Assembly: GCA_900767885.1 (NCBI GenBank)
Contig: CAAGAU010000043.1
Coordinates: forward strand, 1-43,100
Direction of reading: 5' to 3'
Origin: Clostridia bacterium
Lineage (GTDB): Bacteria > Bacillota > Clostridia > Christensenellales > Borkfalkiaceae
DNA length: 43,100 nt
A program made the position numbers and the translations under genes. This document shows positions 1 to 7,526 of this stretch, piece by piece. The stretch's first letter is position 1. Each line of letters opens with the position of its first letter. The notes under the pieces were generated by a model, which was not told the DNA's origin, searched no databases, and saw only the letters and a program-made list of their open reading frames with translations.

Positions 1-340
1 CACTTCGTTCAGAATGACGTGTAAAAAAGTACGTCATATTGAGCGCAAGCGAAATATCCCACGACCGAAGTGAGGAGAGTATATACCCTATCAGTTCTTC
101 GGTGGGATTCTTCACTTCTGTTATTCGGCACTTAACGCCAACGCGTTAAAACTATCGTTTCCCGCATTTTTTACCAAAAATGCAAGTGCCTTATGAATAT
201 CTTTGCTTACAAACCCTTGCAAGCAAGTTTGCTCGCTCGACATTGACAGAATGACGTGTTACAATGCTTCCTCATTCGGGGGAAGTGGCAAAATGCCGCC
301 AAAGAGATTAAAAACGAAGGTTTATCGACTTTTTTTTTGA
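1..340. repeat. Intergenic region with degenerate repeat fragments
   Basis: No convincing gene is seen here. The motif CAGAATGACGTG occurs twice (about 10-21 and 246-257). An inverted relative, ACGTCATATTGAGCG, lies at 31-45. TCCCA..CCGAAG (57-70) can pair with CTTCGGTGGGA (97-107) to form a stem-loop. The stretch GGGGGAAGTGGCAAAATGCC (276-295) looks like a second repeat type. Such GAATGACG / GGATTC pieces resemble short dispersed intergenic repeats seen in many clostridial genomes; that link is from memory, not from a search. Confidence 0.4.
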
Positions 341-346
341 TTTTAG

Positions 347-374
347 TTGAAAAAATTTAAAAACGGTGTATAAT
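347..374 (+). promoter_or_regulatory. SigA-type promoter of the flavoenzyme/AcnX operon
   Basis: TTGAAA (347-352), a 16-bp spacer, then TATAAT (369-374). Transcription would start near 381, upstream of a GC hairpin and the ribosome binding site of the flavoenzyme gene. Confidence 0.7.
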
Positions 375-392
375 TATTATCGTAGGGGTATT

Positions 393-418
393 GCGCGGCG
401 CGCGCACGCGCGCCGCGC
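393..418 (+). repeat. All-GC 11-bp hairpin in the 5' leader
   Basis: A perfect inverted repeat pairs 393-403 with 408-418 around a GCAC loop. Every base pair is G-C, and the centre is an alternating purine-pyrimidine tract. It lies between the predicted start of transcription (about 381) and the AAAGGAC ribosome binding site (434-440). No T-run follows, so it is not a standard terminator. It could protect the mRNA 5' end or slow initiation. Confidence 0.75.
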
Positions 419-449
419 CCCGAAAATTCTGACAAAGGACGGTAACCCG

Positions 450-2498
450 ATGGATAAAAAATACGAATCTCTGTTTACTCCCTGGAAGATAGGCAACGTT
501 GAAATCAAAAACCGCATAGTAATGACCTCTATGGGCGGCACTTCTATTTTCGGTTGGATGGAACCTAACCACTTTGACGACGAGGCAGCCGCGTTTCTGC
601 TTGAAAGGGCAAAAAACAACGTGGGACTTATTCTGCCCGGCATCGCTCCTATCCGCGATATTCTTTTCGGAAAATGGCTGTATAAGGGCGAGGGTAAATT
701 TAAAAAACTTAAAGCGTTTATGGACGAGTTCCATAAAACGGGCGCGAAAATGTTCGTGCAATTAACCGCAGGTTTCGGGCGTTCGCTCGCCATAAACGAC
801 CTTATGGTAAAAGCCATTAAAAACAAGGCTCTCGGCACGGTTTTAAAACCCGTTTTAAACGTGGACTATCTGACGGCAAGCGCGAGCGCGACCCCCAACC
901 GTTGGGACGACACCTGCTATTCCCGTCCGCTTACGGTCAAAGAGATAAAAGAAATGGTGGACGCGTTTGCTAAAACCGCAAAACTTTGCAAAGACGCGGG
1001 CGTAGACGGCGTTGAAATTCACGCCGTACACGAGGGCTACCTCCTCGATCAGTTCGCGATGAAATACACCAACCAAAGGACGGACGAATACGGCGGCAGT
1101 TTTGAAAATCGCTATCGTTTCCCCGTGGAAATAGTTCAGGCGATAAAAGCCGAGTGCGGCAAGGACTACCCCGTATCTCTCCGCTACTCGGTCGTATCCA
1201 AGACCAAAGGTTTCGGTAAAGGCGCGGTTCCCGACGACAAGGACTACGTTGAAGTCGGCAGGGATATGGAAGAGAGCGAGCGCGCCGCCGGATATTTGCA
1301 GGACGCGGGTTACGATATGCTCAACTGCGACAACGGCACTTACGACGCATGGTACTGGGCGCATCCCGCACCGTATATGCCCCAAAACTGCAATCTCGAA
1401 TACGTAAAGCATATTAAAAAATTCGTTACCGTTCCCGTGGTATGCGCGGGCAGAATGGACGCCGAAACGGCGGCGAAGGCAATAGAAGGCGGCGAGATAG
1501 ACGCTATGGGCGTGGCTCGTCAGTTTTTGACCGACCCCGAGTGGGTAACCAAACTCATAAACGACGATAATCGTTCTATAATGCCCTGTATCTGTTGCCA
1601 CAACGCCTGCTTTAACATGGCGCATTATAACGGCGTGGCCAACGATCAGACTCTTTCGGACAACGCGGGAATGGCGCGTTGCGCGCTTAACCCGAGGACT
1701 ATGCAGTCCAAAAAATACAAGATAGTAAAGACTTCTTCGCCCAAGACCGTAGCCGTAATCGGCGGAGGAATAGGCGGAATGGAAACCGCGAGAGTGCTTG
1801 CTTTGCGCGGACATAAACCCACTATTTACGAAAAAACCGACCGCCTCGGCGGAGTGTTCGTGGCGGCTGCCTCACCCTCTTTCAAGGAAAAAGACAGAGA
1901 ACTCATCGCCTGGTACGAAAAGCAGATGAAAGACCTCGGCATAGAAATAAAATTCAACACCGAAGTTTCGGCAAATAACTTACCGAAAGCCGACGAAGTA
2001 ATTGTCGCTACGGGTTCAAAGCCCCGCAAACTTCGTCTGGAAGGCGCGGAAAAGGCGATAGAGGCGTGCGAATATCTGTACGGCGAAAAAGAGGTGGGCG
2101 ACCGCGTGGCGATTATCGGCGGCGGGCTTACGGGTTGCGAAATCGCTCTCGACCTTATTTTAAAAGGCAAGACCCCGATAATAGTAGAGGCTAAAAACGA
2201 TATAATCGCGGTTAAGGGCGTATGCCTTGCGAACTCGTCTTATCTGCGCGACTTTTTCGAGTTTAAAAAGGTGGAAATCCATCTTAATTCCTCGCTTAAA
2301 AAGATTACCGACGACGGAATTATCGTCGGCGAGGCGGACGGCAAGGAGATAAGCGTAAAGTGCGATTCGGTTATAACTTCGATAGGTTACAACCCCGCTC
2401 CCCTTACCGAAAACGCCAAACTCGTGGGCGACTGTCTTAAAGTGGGCAATTTAAGAACGGTAATATGGCGCGCCTGGGACGTGGCTATGAAGATATAA
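450..2498 (+). CDS. NADH:flavin oxidoreductase (old yellow enzyme family) with FAD/NAD domain
   Basis: This 682-residue protein has the layout of 2,4-dienoyl-CoA reductase, trimethylamine dehydrogenase and BaiCD/BaiH enzymes. An FMN-binding TIM barrel fills the first ~370 residues and includes HAVHEGYLLDQF and YGGSFENR. A Cys cluster (C380, C383, C387 and probably C411) would hold a 4Fe-4S centre. FAD and NAD(P)H Rossmann motifs follow (GGGIGG near 438, GGGLTG near 556). The family passes electrons from NAD(P)H to reduce activated C=C bonds or similar substrates. I chose the ATG at 450 because AAAGGAC lies 9 bases upstream and the family N-terminus (LFTPWKIGNVEIKNRIV) begins right after; the reading frame is open further upstream, over the GC hairpin. 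The gene leads an operon with aconitase X 38 bases downstream. The substrate is unknown. Confidence 0.88.
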   Translation: MDKKYESLFTPWKIGNVEIKNRIVMTSMGGTSIFGWMEPNHFDDEAAAFLLERAKNNVGLILPGIAPIRDILFGKWLYKGEGKFKKLKAFMDEFHKTGAKMFVQLTAGFGRSLAINDLMVKAIKNKALGTVLKPVLNVDYLTASASATPNRWDDTCYSRPLTVKEIKEMVDAFAKTAKLCKDAGVDGVEIHAVHEGYLLDQFAMKYTNQRTDEYGGSFENRYRFPVEIVQAIKAECGKDYPVSLRYSVVSKTKGFGKGAVPDDKDYVEVGRDMEESERAAGYLQDAGYDMLNCDNGTYDAWYWAHPAPYMPQNCNLEYVKHIKKFVTVPVVCAGRMDAETAAKAIEGGEIDAMGVARQFLTDPEWVTKLINDDNRSIMPCICCHNACFNMAHYNGVANDQTLSDNAGMARCALNPRTMQSKKYKIVKTSSPKTVAVIGGGIGGMETARVLALRGHKPTIYEKTDRLGGVFVAAASPSFKEKDRELIAWYEKQMKDLGIEIKFNTEVSANNLPKADEVIVATGSKPRKLRLEGAEKAIEACEYLYGEKEVGDRVAIIGGGLTGCEIALDLILKGKTPIIVEAKNDIIAVKGVCLANSSYLRDFFEFKKVEIHLNSSLKKITDDGIIVGEADGKEISVKCDSVITSIGYNPAPLTENAKLVGDCLKVGNLRTVIWRAWDVAMKI

Positions 2499-2536
2499 GA
2501 TAATCGACTTATACTACGATAAAGAGGTAAAATATT

Positions 2537-3811
2537 ATGGAACTTAACAAAGAGCAGCAAGCGATTTTAGACGGATCGCAAGGCGAAGTAATGAGCAAAA
2601 TCATGAAAACGCTCGTTATGTACGGCGAAACTTTCGGCGCGACGAAGATGGTCGAGGTTACGTCGACTTACGGGCATATCGTTACGAGTTTCGGCATTTT
2701 CATCGTAAAAGGCGTTTTCGAACTGATGGACGAACTTATAGCGGCGGGCGTAAAATCCAAACAAAAATTTTCCGCCGACCCGCGGCCCTTAGATAAAAAC
2801 GTACCTAAAAGTCTGTTGCAGGACATCGTCTTTAAGGTAATGTACAAACCGCAAAAGAGGTACGAGGAGCAACTTAAAAAGATAGGTCTTTTATCCGACG
2901 ACGCCTTTACCTGCGCGTGCTATTTCCCCGAGGTGGGCAACGTCCCCAAAAAGGGCGATATACTTTCCTGGGCGGAATCGAGCGCGGTAAACTACGCCAA
3001 CTCGGTTTTGGGCGCTCGTTGCAACCGCAACTCGGGCATTATAGAAATGTTCGGCAGTATAGTCGGCTACGTGCCTTACTTCGGACTGTTAACCGACGAA
3101 GGGCGCAAGGCAAAATGGATAGTAGAGGTTAAAACGACCACTCGCCCCGAGGCTCAACTTTTAGGCTCGGCAATCGGTATGAAAGTTTTGGAGGACGTGC
3201 CGTATATCCGCGGACTTGATAAGTGGCTCGGCACTAAGCTCACGCCCGAGGCAACCACCTACTTAAAGGACTTCGGCGCGGCTACCGCCTCCAACGGCTC
3301 GGTAGGATTGTATCACGTGGAAAATCTCACCCCCGAGGCAAAGGACTTCGGCACGGATTTGGTTTTGCCCGACGCGAAAGTCTACGTTGTAGACGACGAA
3401 GAAATAGAGCGCGTAAAGGCGAGTTACCCCGTAATGTGGGAAAATAAGGACGAAAAACCCAGACTTTGCTTTATGGGTTGCCCGCACGCGACGAAGGCTC
3501 AACTCGACGAGTACGCCGAAAAAATCACCGCCGCGCTTGCCGCAAACAATCGCAAAAAAGTTACCGTAAAAACGGTTATCACTACCGCGCCCGCGGTCAT
3601 AAAAGAATACGAGAACACCGAGAATTATAAAAAACTCAAAAAGGCGGGCGTAGTGCTTTCGTATATCTGTCCGCTTATGTACATGAACAATCCGATGTGC
3701 GCAAAGATGCCCGTTATAACAAACAGCAACAAGTTGCGTACCTACACCACGGCGAGATATTACGATAACGACGAAATAATCAGACAAATCACGGGAGGCG
3801 TTCGCAAATGA
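2537..3811 (+). CDS. Aconitase X, large (catalytic) subunit
   Basis: The 424-residue protein matches the large subunit of aconitase X (former DUF521). Recognisable elements are the NSVLGARCNR segment, GCPHAT near two thirds of the length, and a C-terminal CPLMYMN..TNSNKLRTY block. Family members are Fe-S hydro-lyases; characterised ones include cis-3-hydroxy-L-proline dehydratase in bacteria and phosphomevalonate dehydratase in archaea. Here the position that is often Thr in GART is Cys, which may be an extra cluster ligand. The gene follows an AGAGG ribosome binding site and overlaps the small-subunit gene by four bases (ATGA), as expected for stoichiometric translation. The true substrate cannot be read from the sequence. 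Confidence 0.85.
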   Translation: MELNKEQQAILDGSQGEVMSKIMKTLVMYGETFGATKMVEVTSTYGHIVTSFGIFIVKGVFELMDELIAAGVKSKQKFSADPRPLDKNVPKSLLQDIVFKVMYKPQKRYEEQLKKIGLLSDDAFTCACYFPEVGNVPKKGDILSWAESSAVNYANSVLGARCNRNSGIIEMFGSIVGYVPYFGLLTDEGRKAKWIVEVKTTTRPEAQLLGSAIGMKVLEDVPYIRGLDKWLGTKLTPEATTYLKDFGAATASNGSVGLYHVENLTPEAKDFGTDLVLPDAKVYVVDDEEIERVKASYPVMWENKDEKPRLCFMGCPHATKAQLDEYAEKITAALAANNRKKVTVKTVITTAPAVIKEYENTENYKKLKKAGVVLSYICPLMYMNNPMCAKMPVITNSNKLRTYTTARYYDNDEIIRQITGGVRK

Positions 3812-4242
3812 AAAAGACTTTTAAAGGTCGCGCCGTAATAAGCGGCACGGCAACGCTCAAAGCGCTCGTAACGCACGAAGGTTTCAATACGCTTGCTTCT
3901 TACAAAAACTGCAAGGACGGTTACAACGTATGCACCGACCAGAACAATAAAGAACTTTACGGCAAGTCCACGGTAGGCGTGGCGTTATGCCTGCCGCAGA
4001 CCATAGGTTCTACCACGGGCGGAATGGTGCTTTTCAACTCGGCGGTAATAGGCTGCAACCCCGGCGCGTTGCTGTTTTCCAAAAAGATAGACTCGCTCGC
4101 CGCCGCAGGCGCGATACTCGCCTCGGTCTGGACGCCCAACGTTATACCCACCGTTGACGATTTAGGCGACGAATTTCTCGACTACGTAAAAGACGGAATG
4201 ACGATAGAAATTGCTCCCGACGGCACGGTTACGGCGGAATAA
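3808..4242 (+). CDS. Aconitase X, small (swivel) subunit
   Basis: This 144-residue protein fits the aconitase X small subunit (DUF126). Its GVALCLPQTIGSTTGG core, followed by a hydrophobic strand and PGALLFSKK, is the swivelling domain that closes the active site of the large subunit. The segment near residues 22-35 (HEGFNTLASYKN) differs from the LSFWGG-type stretch I remember for typical hydroxyproline dehydratases. The specificity may therefore differ. Its start overlaps the large-subunit stop, so the two are translationally coupled. The preceding flavoenzyme suggests a short pathway in which a dehydration product is reduced, which is inference. Confidence 0.83.
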   Translation: MKKTFKGRAVISGTATLKALVTHEGFNTLASYKNCKDGYNVCTDQNNKELYGKSTVGVALCLPQTIGSTTGGMVLFNSAVIGCNPGALLFSKKIDSLAAAGAILASVWTPNVIPTVDDLGDEFLDYVKDGMTIEIAPDGTVTAE

Positions 4243-4415
4243 ATACCTATTTCATTATATAATTATAACGATTACGGGGCTGTTAAAACGGCCGCGGAGT
4301 AAGCGCGCAACGCCGATTCTGCGGCAAAAAACGGTCATTATACGGGAAAAACACGAAAAAAATACGCGATAAAAAAATATTCTCGCCTAAAAATCGAAAA
4401 ATATCCTAAAAATCG
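4243..4415. other. Intergenic gap after the AcnX operon
   Basis: No open frame with a ribosome binding site is seen. A weak CCGC/GCGG pairing around 4291-4325 could be a poor hairpin but has no T-run. The right half is A-rich and leads into the rpmG promoter. Confidence 0.5.
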
Positions 4416-4444
4416 TTGACAAAATATTAAAGTTATAGTAGAAT
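4416..4444 (+). promoter_or_regulatory. SigA-type promoter of rpmG-secE-nusG
   Basis: TTGACA (4416-4421), a 17-bp spacer and TAGAAT (4439-4444). The predicted start is near 4451, which places the following inverted repeat at the extreme 5' end of the transcript. Confidence 0.8.
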
Positions 4445-4446
4445 AA

Positions 4447-4472
4447 ATTAGCACTCCTTGCGGGGTGTTAAT
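4447..4472 (+). promoter_or_regulatory. CIRCE-like inverted repeat / 5'-end hairpin before rpmG
   Basis: Arms 4447-4457 and 4462-4472 pair over 11 positions (two G-T wobbles) around a TTGC loop, followed by a short T-run (4473-4477). The left arm contains TTAGCACTC, identical to the left half of the HrcA operator CIRCE. The right arm is GGGTGTTAA instead of GAGTGCTAA, and the gap between the 9-mers is 6 instead of 9. It could be an operator, a 5'-stabilising hairpin or an attenuator. Confidence 0.45.
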
Positions 4473-4493
4473 TTTTTGGGAAGTGAAAGACAA

Positions 4494-4655
4494 ATGGCAA
4501 AAGGAAACAGAACGAGAATTACGTTGGCGTGCACCGAATGCAAGCAAAGGAATTACGACGAATATAAGAATAAGAAGAACGATCCCGACAGAATAGAGAT
4601 CAACAAATACTGCCCTTTCTGCAAAAAGCACACCGCACACAAAGAAACGAAGTAA
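4494..4655 (+). CDS. rpmG: Ribosomal protein L33 (bL33)
   Basis: This is a 53-residue large-subunit protein with the L33 signature MAKGNRTRITLACTEC and a zinc ribbon made of CTEC and CPFC. It is the Zn-binding (C+) form. The frame is open further upstream, but MAKGNR at 4494 is the family start and GGGAAG precedes it by a normal distance. It lies directly ahead of secE and nusG, the usual arrangement in Clostridia and Bacilli. Confidence 0.95.
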   Translation: MAKGNRTRITLACTECKQRNYDEYKNKKNDPDRIEINKYCPFCKKHTAHKETK

Positions 4656-4679
4656 TTCGTTTGTAAAGGGGAGGCAATT

Positions 4680-4970
4680 ATGGATAACAACAAAACTACC
4701 GCGGATAAGTCCGTAAAAAAGCCCGTTAAGAACAAAAAACCGAACATATTCAAACGTATGTGGGGCAAGATTAAGGAGGTTTTCTCCGAACTTAAAAAAG
4801 TTACCTGGCCCGACTTTAAAACCGTTATGAAGCAACTCGGTTGCGTTCTTGTTACCGTGGTTCTGGTTCTCGCGGTGATATTGCTTATGGACCTCGGACT
4901 CGAGCAGTTGCTTAAACTTATTCAGGGCAGCGGCAGCAAGGCAGTCAAGGCTTTGACCGAGGTATTGTAA
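4680..4970 (+). CDS. secE: Preprotein translocase subunit SecE
   Basis: The 96-residue protein has a basic N-terminal tail (about residues 1-30), the conserved amphipathic segment EVFSELKKVTWP and a single C-terminal membrane helix (about 55-78). SecE clamps the two halves of SecY in the Sec channel. GGGGAGG precedes the start. The stop and the nusG start share one base (TAATG), so translation is coupled. Confidence 0.95.
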   Translation: MDNNKTTADKSVKKPVKNKKPNIFKRMWGKIKEVFSELKKVTWPDFKTVMKQLGCVLVTVVLVLAVILLMDLGLEQLLKLIQGSGSKAVKALTEVL

Positions 4971-5509
4971 TGTCTAACGCGGAACAGGCTAAATGGTACG
5001 TTATACATACCTACTCCGGGTATGAAGCGTTAGTAAAGGACAATATCGAAAAACTCATCGAAAACAACAACCTCGGCGACGTTATATTCGACATTAAAAT
5101 CCCTATGGAAGAAACCATAGAGGAAAAGAACGGAAAGAAAAAAGTCGTACAAAGGAAGATACTTCCCTGCTACGTCTTTTTAAAGATGGTCTATTCCAAC
5201 GATATGTGGTTTTTGATAACCAACACGCGCGGCGTTACGGGATTCGTAGGTCCGCAAGGAAAAGCCATACCGCTCGGCGACGACGAAGTGCGCAAAATGC
5301 GTCTTGAAGAAAAAGTGGAAAACTACGACCTTGCCGTAGGCGACGAAGTAAGCATCGTTTCGGGTCCGTTGACTTCTTTCACGGGCGTTATAGAATCGCT
5401 CAACGAAGAATCGCAGAAAGCGCGCGTAAAAGTTTCGATGTTCGGCAGAGAAACCGAAGTAGACCTCGATTTTATTCAGTTGGATAAAATCAAGGGCGTA
5501 ATGATGTAA
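4970..5509 (+). CDS. nusG: Transcription elongation factor NusG
   Basis: At 179 residues this has normal NusG length. The N-terminal NGN domain shows WYVIHTYSGYE and later TRGVTGFVG. The C-terminal KOW domain (about 125-175) shows VGDEVSIVSGPLTSFTG. NusG binds RNA polymerase across the cleft, affects pausing, and links to Rho or to ribosomes. It sits between secE and the L11 operon, as in most bacteria. Confidence 0.96.
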   Translation: MSNAEQAKWYVIHTYSGYEALVKDNIEKLIENNNLGDVIFDIKIPMEETIEEKNGKKKVVQRKILPCYVFLKMVYSNDMWFLITNTRGVTGFVGPQGKAIPLGDDEVRKMRLEEKVENYDLAVGDEVSIVSGPLTSFTGVIESLNEESQKARVKVSMFGRETEVDLDFIQLDKIKGVMM

Positions 5510-5548
5510 TTTGCATAAAATCGGAAAATTTCCGTTTTTATAAATAAG

Positions 5549-5597
5549 TGGGAGGGAGCGTCAAATTCTTATTAAGGGCGTTTCCGCTGTTTACCAC
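5549..5597 (+). promoter_or_regulatory. Probable L1 operator in the rplK leader
   Basis: GTGG (5549-5552) pairs with CCAC (5594-5597), and AGCG (5557-5560) pairs with CGCT (5585-5588), leaving an asymmetric internal loop before TACCAC. A GGAGG ribosome binding site follows. Ribosomal protein L1 is known to repress L11-L1 mRNA by binding a copy of its 23S rRNA site, and this layout fits. The same architecture recurs in front of rplA. Confidence 0.65.
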
Positions 5598-5614
5598 GTT
5601 TATGGAGGAGAAAA

Positions 5615-6040
5615 ATGGCTAAAAAAGTTACTGCGATCGTAAAATTGCAATTACAAGCCGGCAAAGCAACTCCGGGACCTCCGGTAGGCTCGACTCTCGG
5701 ACCTTACGGTATCAACATACCCGGATTCACTAAGGAATTCAACGCCAAGACCGCTAACGAAGTAGGTCTTATAATTCCCGTTGTGATAACTATTTATCAG
5801 GACCGTTCGTTCACGTTCATACTTAAAACGCCCCCGGCACCCGTTCTTATCAAGAAGGCGTGCGGAATCGAAACGGCAAGCGCAAAGCCCAATAAGGACA
5901 AGGTTGCAAAACTTACCAAGGCGCAAGTCGAAGAGATTGCCAAGCAGAAGATGCCCGACCTTAACGCGGCTTCTTTAGAGGCGGCTATGAGCATGATTAA
6001 AGGCACGGCTCGCAGCATGGGTATCACCGTAGAGGAATAA
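5615..6040 (+). CDS. rplK: Ribosomal protein L11 (uL11)
   Basis: The 141-residue protein carries the N-terminal LQAGKATPGPPVGSTLGPYG segment and the C-terminal rRNA-binding domain ending in KGTARSMGI. L11 forms the GTPase-associated centre with L10 and L7/L12 and contacts elongation factors. The start follows GGAGGAG. The leader contains a likely L1-binding site. Confidence 0.97.
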   Translation: MAKKVTAIVKLQLQAGKATPGPPVGSTLGPYGINIPGFTKEFNAKTANEVGLIIPVVITIYQDRSFTFILKTPPAPVLIKKACGIETASAKPNKDKVAKLTKAQVEEIAKQKMPDLNAASLEAAMSMIKGTARSMGITVEE

Positions 6041-6048
6041 TATATTAA

Positions 6049-6078
6049 GTGGGAGAGAGAAATCTCGTTAATTACCAC
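6049..6078 (+). promoter_or_regulatory. Second probable L1 operator, directly before rplA
   Basis: GTGG (6049-6052) pairs with CCAC (6075-6078). GAGA/TCTC (6055-6065) forms an inner hairpin closed by a GAAA-type loop. GTTAATTACCAC forms the asymmetric side. The element ends just before the AAGGAGG ribosome binding site of rplA. Its match in order and spacing to the rplK-leader copy supports a shared ligand, most likely L1. Confidence 0.65.
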
Positions 6079-6096
6079 AAGGAGGACTTTCAGACA

Positions 6097-6786
6097 ATGA
6101 AATACGGAAAAAAATATGCCGACAGCATAAAGGCATACGACCGCACTAAACAATACGACGTCGACGAAGCGATGCAATTAGTCGTTGACAACGCCAAAGC
6201 GAAGTTCGACGAAACCGTCGAATTCCACTGCAGACTCGGCGTAGATCCCAAGCAAGCGGATCAACAAGTCAGGGGCGTTATCGTCCTTCCCAACGGAACG
6301 GGTAAAACCGTAAGAGTTTTGGTTCTTGCCAAAGGCGAAAAGGCGGACGCGGCTACTGCCGCAGGCGCGGATTACGTCGGCGCGGAAGAACTCGTGGCGA
6401 AAATTCAGAAGGATAACTGGTTCGATTTCGACGCGGTTATCACCACCCCCGATATGATGGGCGTAGTAGGTAGAATAGGTAAACTCTTAGGTCCTAAAGG
6501 CTTGATGCCCAACCCCAAGTCGGGTACGGTTACTATGGACGTAGCAAAGGCTATCGCCGATATTAAAGCAGGTAAAGTCGAGTACAGACTCGATAAACAG
6601 GCTATAATCCACTGCGCCATCGGTAAAAAGAGTTTCGGTAAGGAAAAACTTATCGAAAACTACAACGCGCTTTTAGACGCAATAATCAAAGCGAAACCCG
6701 CTGCGGCGAAAGGTCAGTACGTAAAGAGCGTTTCTTTGACCTCTACCATGGGCCCCGGCGTAAAAGTTGCTCCCAAGAGCCTTTAA
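6097..6786 (+). CDS. rplA: Ribosomal protein L1 (uL1)
   Basis: The 229-residue protein starts MKYGKKYADSIKAYD and contains the L1 signature region GPKGLMPNPKSGTV. L1 binds 23S rRNA at the mobile stalk near the E site and represses its own operon. The open frame reaches back to 6049, but the start at 6097 has AAGGAGG 11 bases upstream and fits the family. The extra upstream codons overlap the proposed operator. Confidence 0.97.
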   Translation: MKYGKKYADSIKAYDRTKQYDVDEAMQLVVDNAKAKFDETVEFHCRLGVDPKQADQQVRGVIVLPNGTGKTVRVLVLAKGEKADAATAAGADYVGAEELVAKIQKDNWFDFDAVITTPDMMGVVGRIGKLLGPKGLMPNPKSGTVTMDVAKAIADIKAGKVEYRLDKQAIIHCAIGKKSFGKEKLIENYNALLDAIIKAKPAAAKGQYVKSVSLTSTMGPGVKVAPKSL

Positions 6787-6790
6787 TCGC

Positions 6791-6819
6791 TTGACAAACC
6801 GCTTTTAATGCGGTAAAAT
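6791..6819 (+). promoter_or_regulatory. Internal SigA-type promoter for rplJ-rplL
   Basis: TTGACA (6791-6796), a 17-bp spacer and TAAAAT (6814-6819), five bases after the rplA stop. An ACCGC/GCGGT hairpin lies in the spacer. The promoter would drive the L10 leader and rplJL independently of rplKA. Confidence 0.75.
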
Positions 6820-6825
6820 AAATAA

Positions 6826-6960
6826 CGTAAACTACCGTAGACAGCAGGTTTTAAAGCGTTACGCTACCCGCCGAGGTGAAAAGTTTAAGTCTGATTTTAT
6901 TTTCGGTCTTTGACTGCTCACACGCGGTTAAGGACCTTTCTTTTTACGGTAAACAGCGTA
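6826..6960 (+). ncRNA. Ribosomal protein L10 leader
   Basis: The ~200-base gap between rplA and rplJ holds ACCGTAGACAGCAGG (6834-6848) and GCCGAGGTGA (6870-6879), hallmarks I recognise from L10 leaders. A GGTCTTT / AAGGACC pairing (around 6905-6940) closes a second stem. L10 bound with L12 recognises this RNA and limits expression of rplJL. The element lies downstream of the internal promoter, as expected. Confidence 0.7.
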
Positions 6961-6992
6961 ATAATAACGCAAAATTAAGCACGGAGGTAATT

Positions 6993-7490
6993 ATGTCTGC
7001 AAACAAAGACGCTAAACAGCAAGTAGTAGAAGACATCAAAGCGAAGATTCAGGCAAGTAAGTCGGTAGTACTTATCGATTACAAGGGTCTGACCGTCGCC
7101 GAGGACACTCAATTCCGTTGCAATATGAGAAAGATCAACACCGAGTATAAGGTACTTAAAAATACCCTGCTCCGTCGCGCTTTCAACGAACTTAACGTTA
7201 CCGCTTTCGACGAGGATCTTAACGGTCCTACGGCGGTTGCGTTCTGCCCGGACGAAACGAGCGCGGCAAAGTGCGCTGCCGATATGTGCAAAAACACAAA
7301 CGATAAAATTTCGTTAAAGAGCGCATACGTTGAAAATTCTTACGTTGATAAAAACGGAGTTAAAGCACTCGCGTCGATACCTTCCAAAGAGGTACTCGTC
7401 GCCCAACTCGCCGGAGCATTATCCGGTATCGTACGCGGACTTGCGGTCGCACTTAACGCAGTCGCGGAAAAACAACAGGCAAACGCTTGA
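6993..7490 (+). CDS. rplJ: Ribosomal protein L10 (uL10)
   Basis: The 165-residue protein shows the L10 core YKGLTVAEDTQFRCNMRK and KVLKNTLLRRA, with a C-terminal helix that binds L7/L12 dimers. The start at 6993 (MSANKDAKQQVV) is set by GGAGG at 6983-6987. The frame is open upstream to 6876, but that part is leader RNA. It is co-transcribed with rplL. Confidence 0.96.
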   Translation: MSANKDAKQQVVEDIKAKIQASKSVVLIDYKGLTVAEDTQFRCNMRKINTEYKVLKNTLLRRAFNELNVTAFDEDLNGPTAVAFCPDETSAAKCAADMCKNTNDKISLKSAYVENSYVDKNGVKALASIPSKEVLVAQLAGALSGIVRGLAVALNAVAEKQQANA

Positions 7491-7526
7491 TTTAAGGGCA
7501 AAAATAATAATAGAGAGGATAAAAAA

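Noticed and set aside
855..1814. Long open frame antisense to the flavoenzyme gene
   Set aside because: It is a shadow of a strongly recognised gene, has no ribosome binding site and no recognisable protein features. Similar shadows at 10661-11707, 17480-18379 and 25289-26278 were rejected for the same reason.
4447..4472. True CIRCE/HrcA operator
   Set aside because: One arm is exact, but the spacer is 6 instead of 9 and the other arm has two mismatches. It is kept only as a CIRCE-like candidate.
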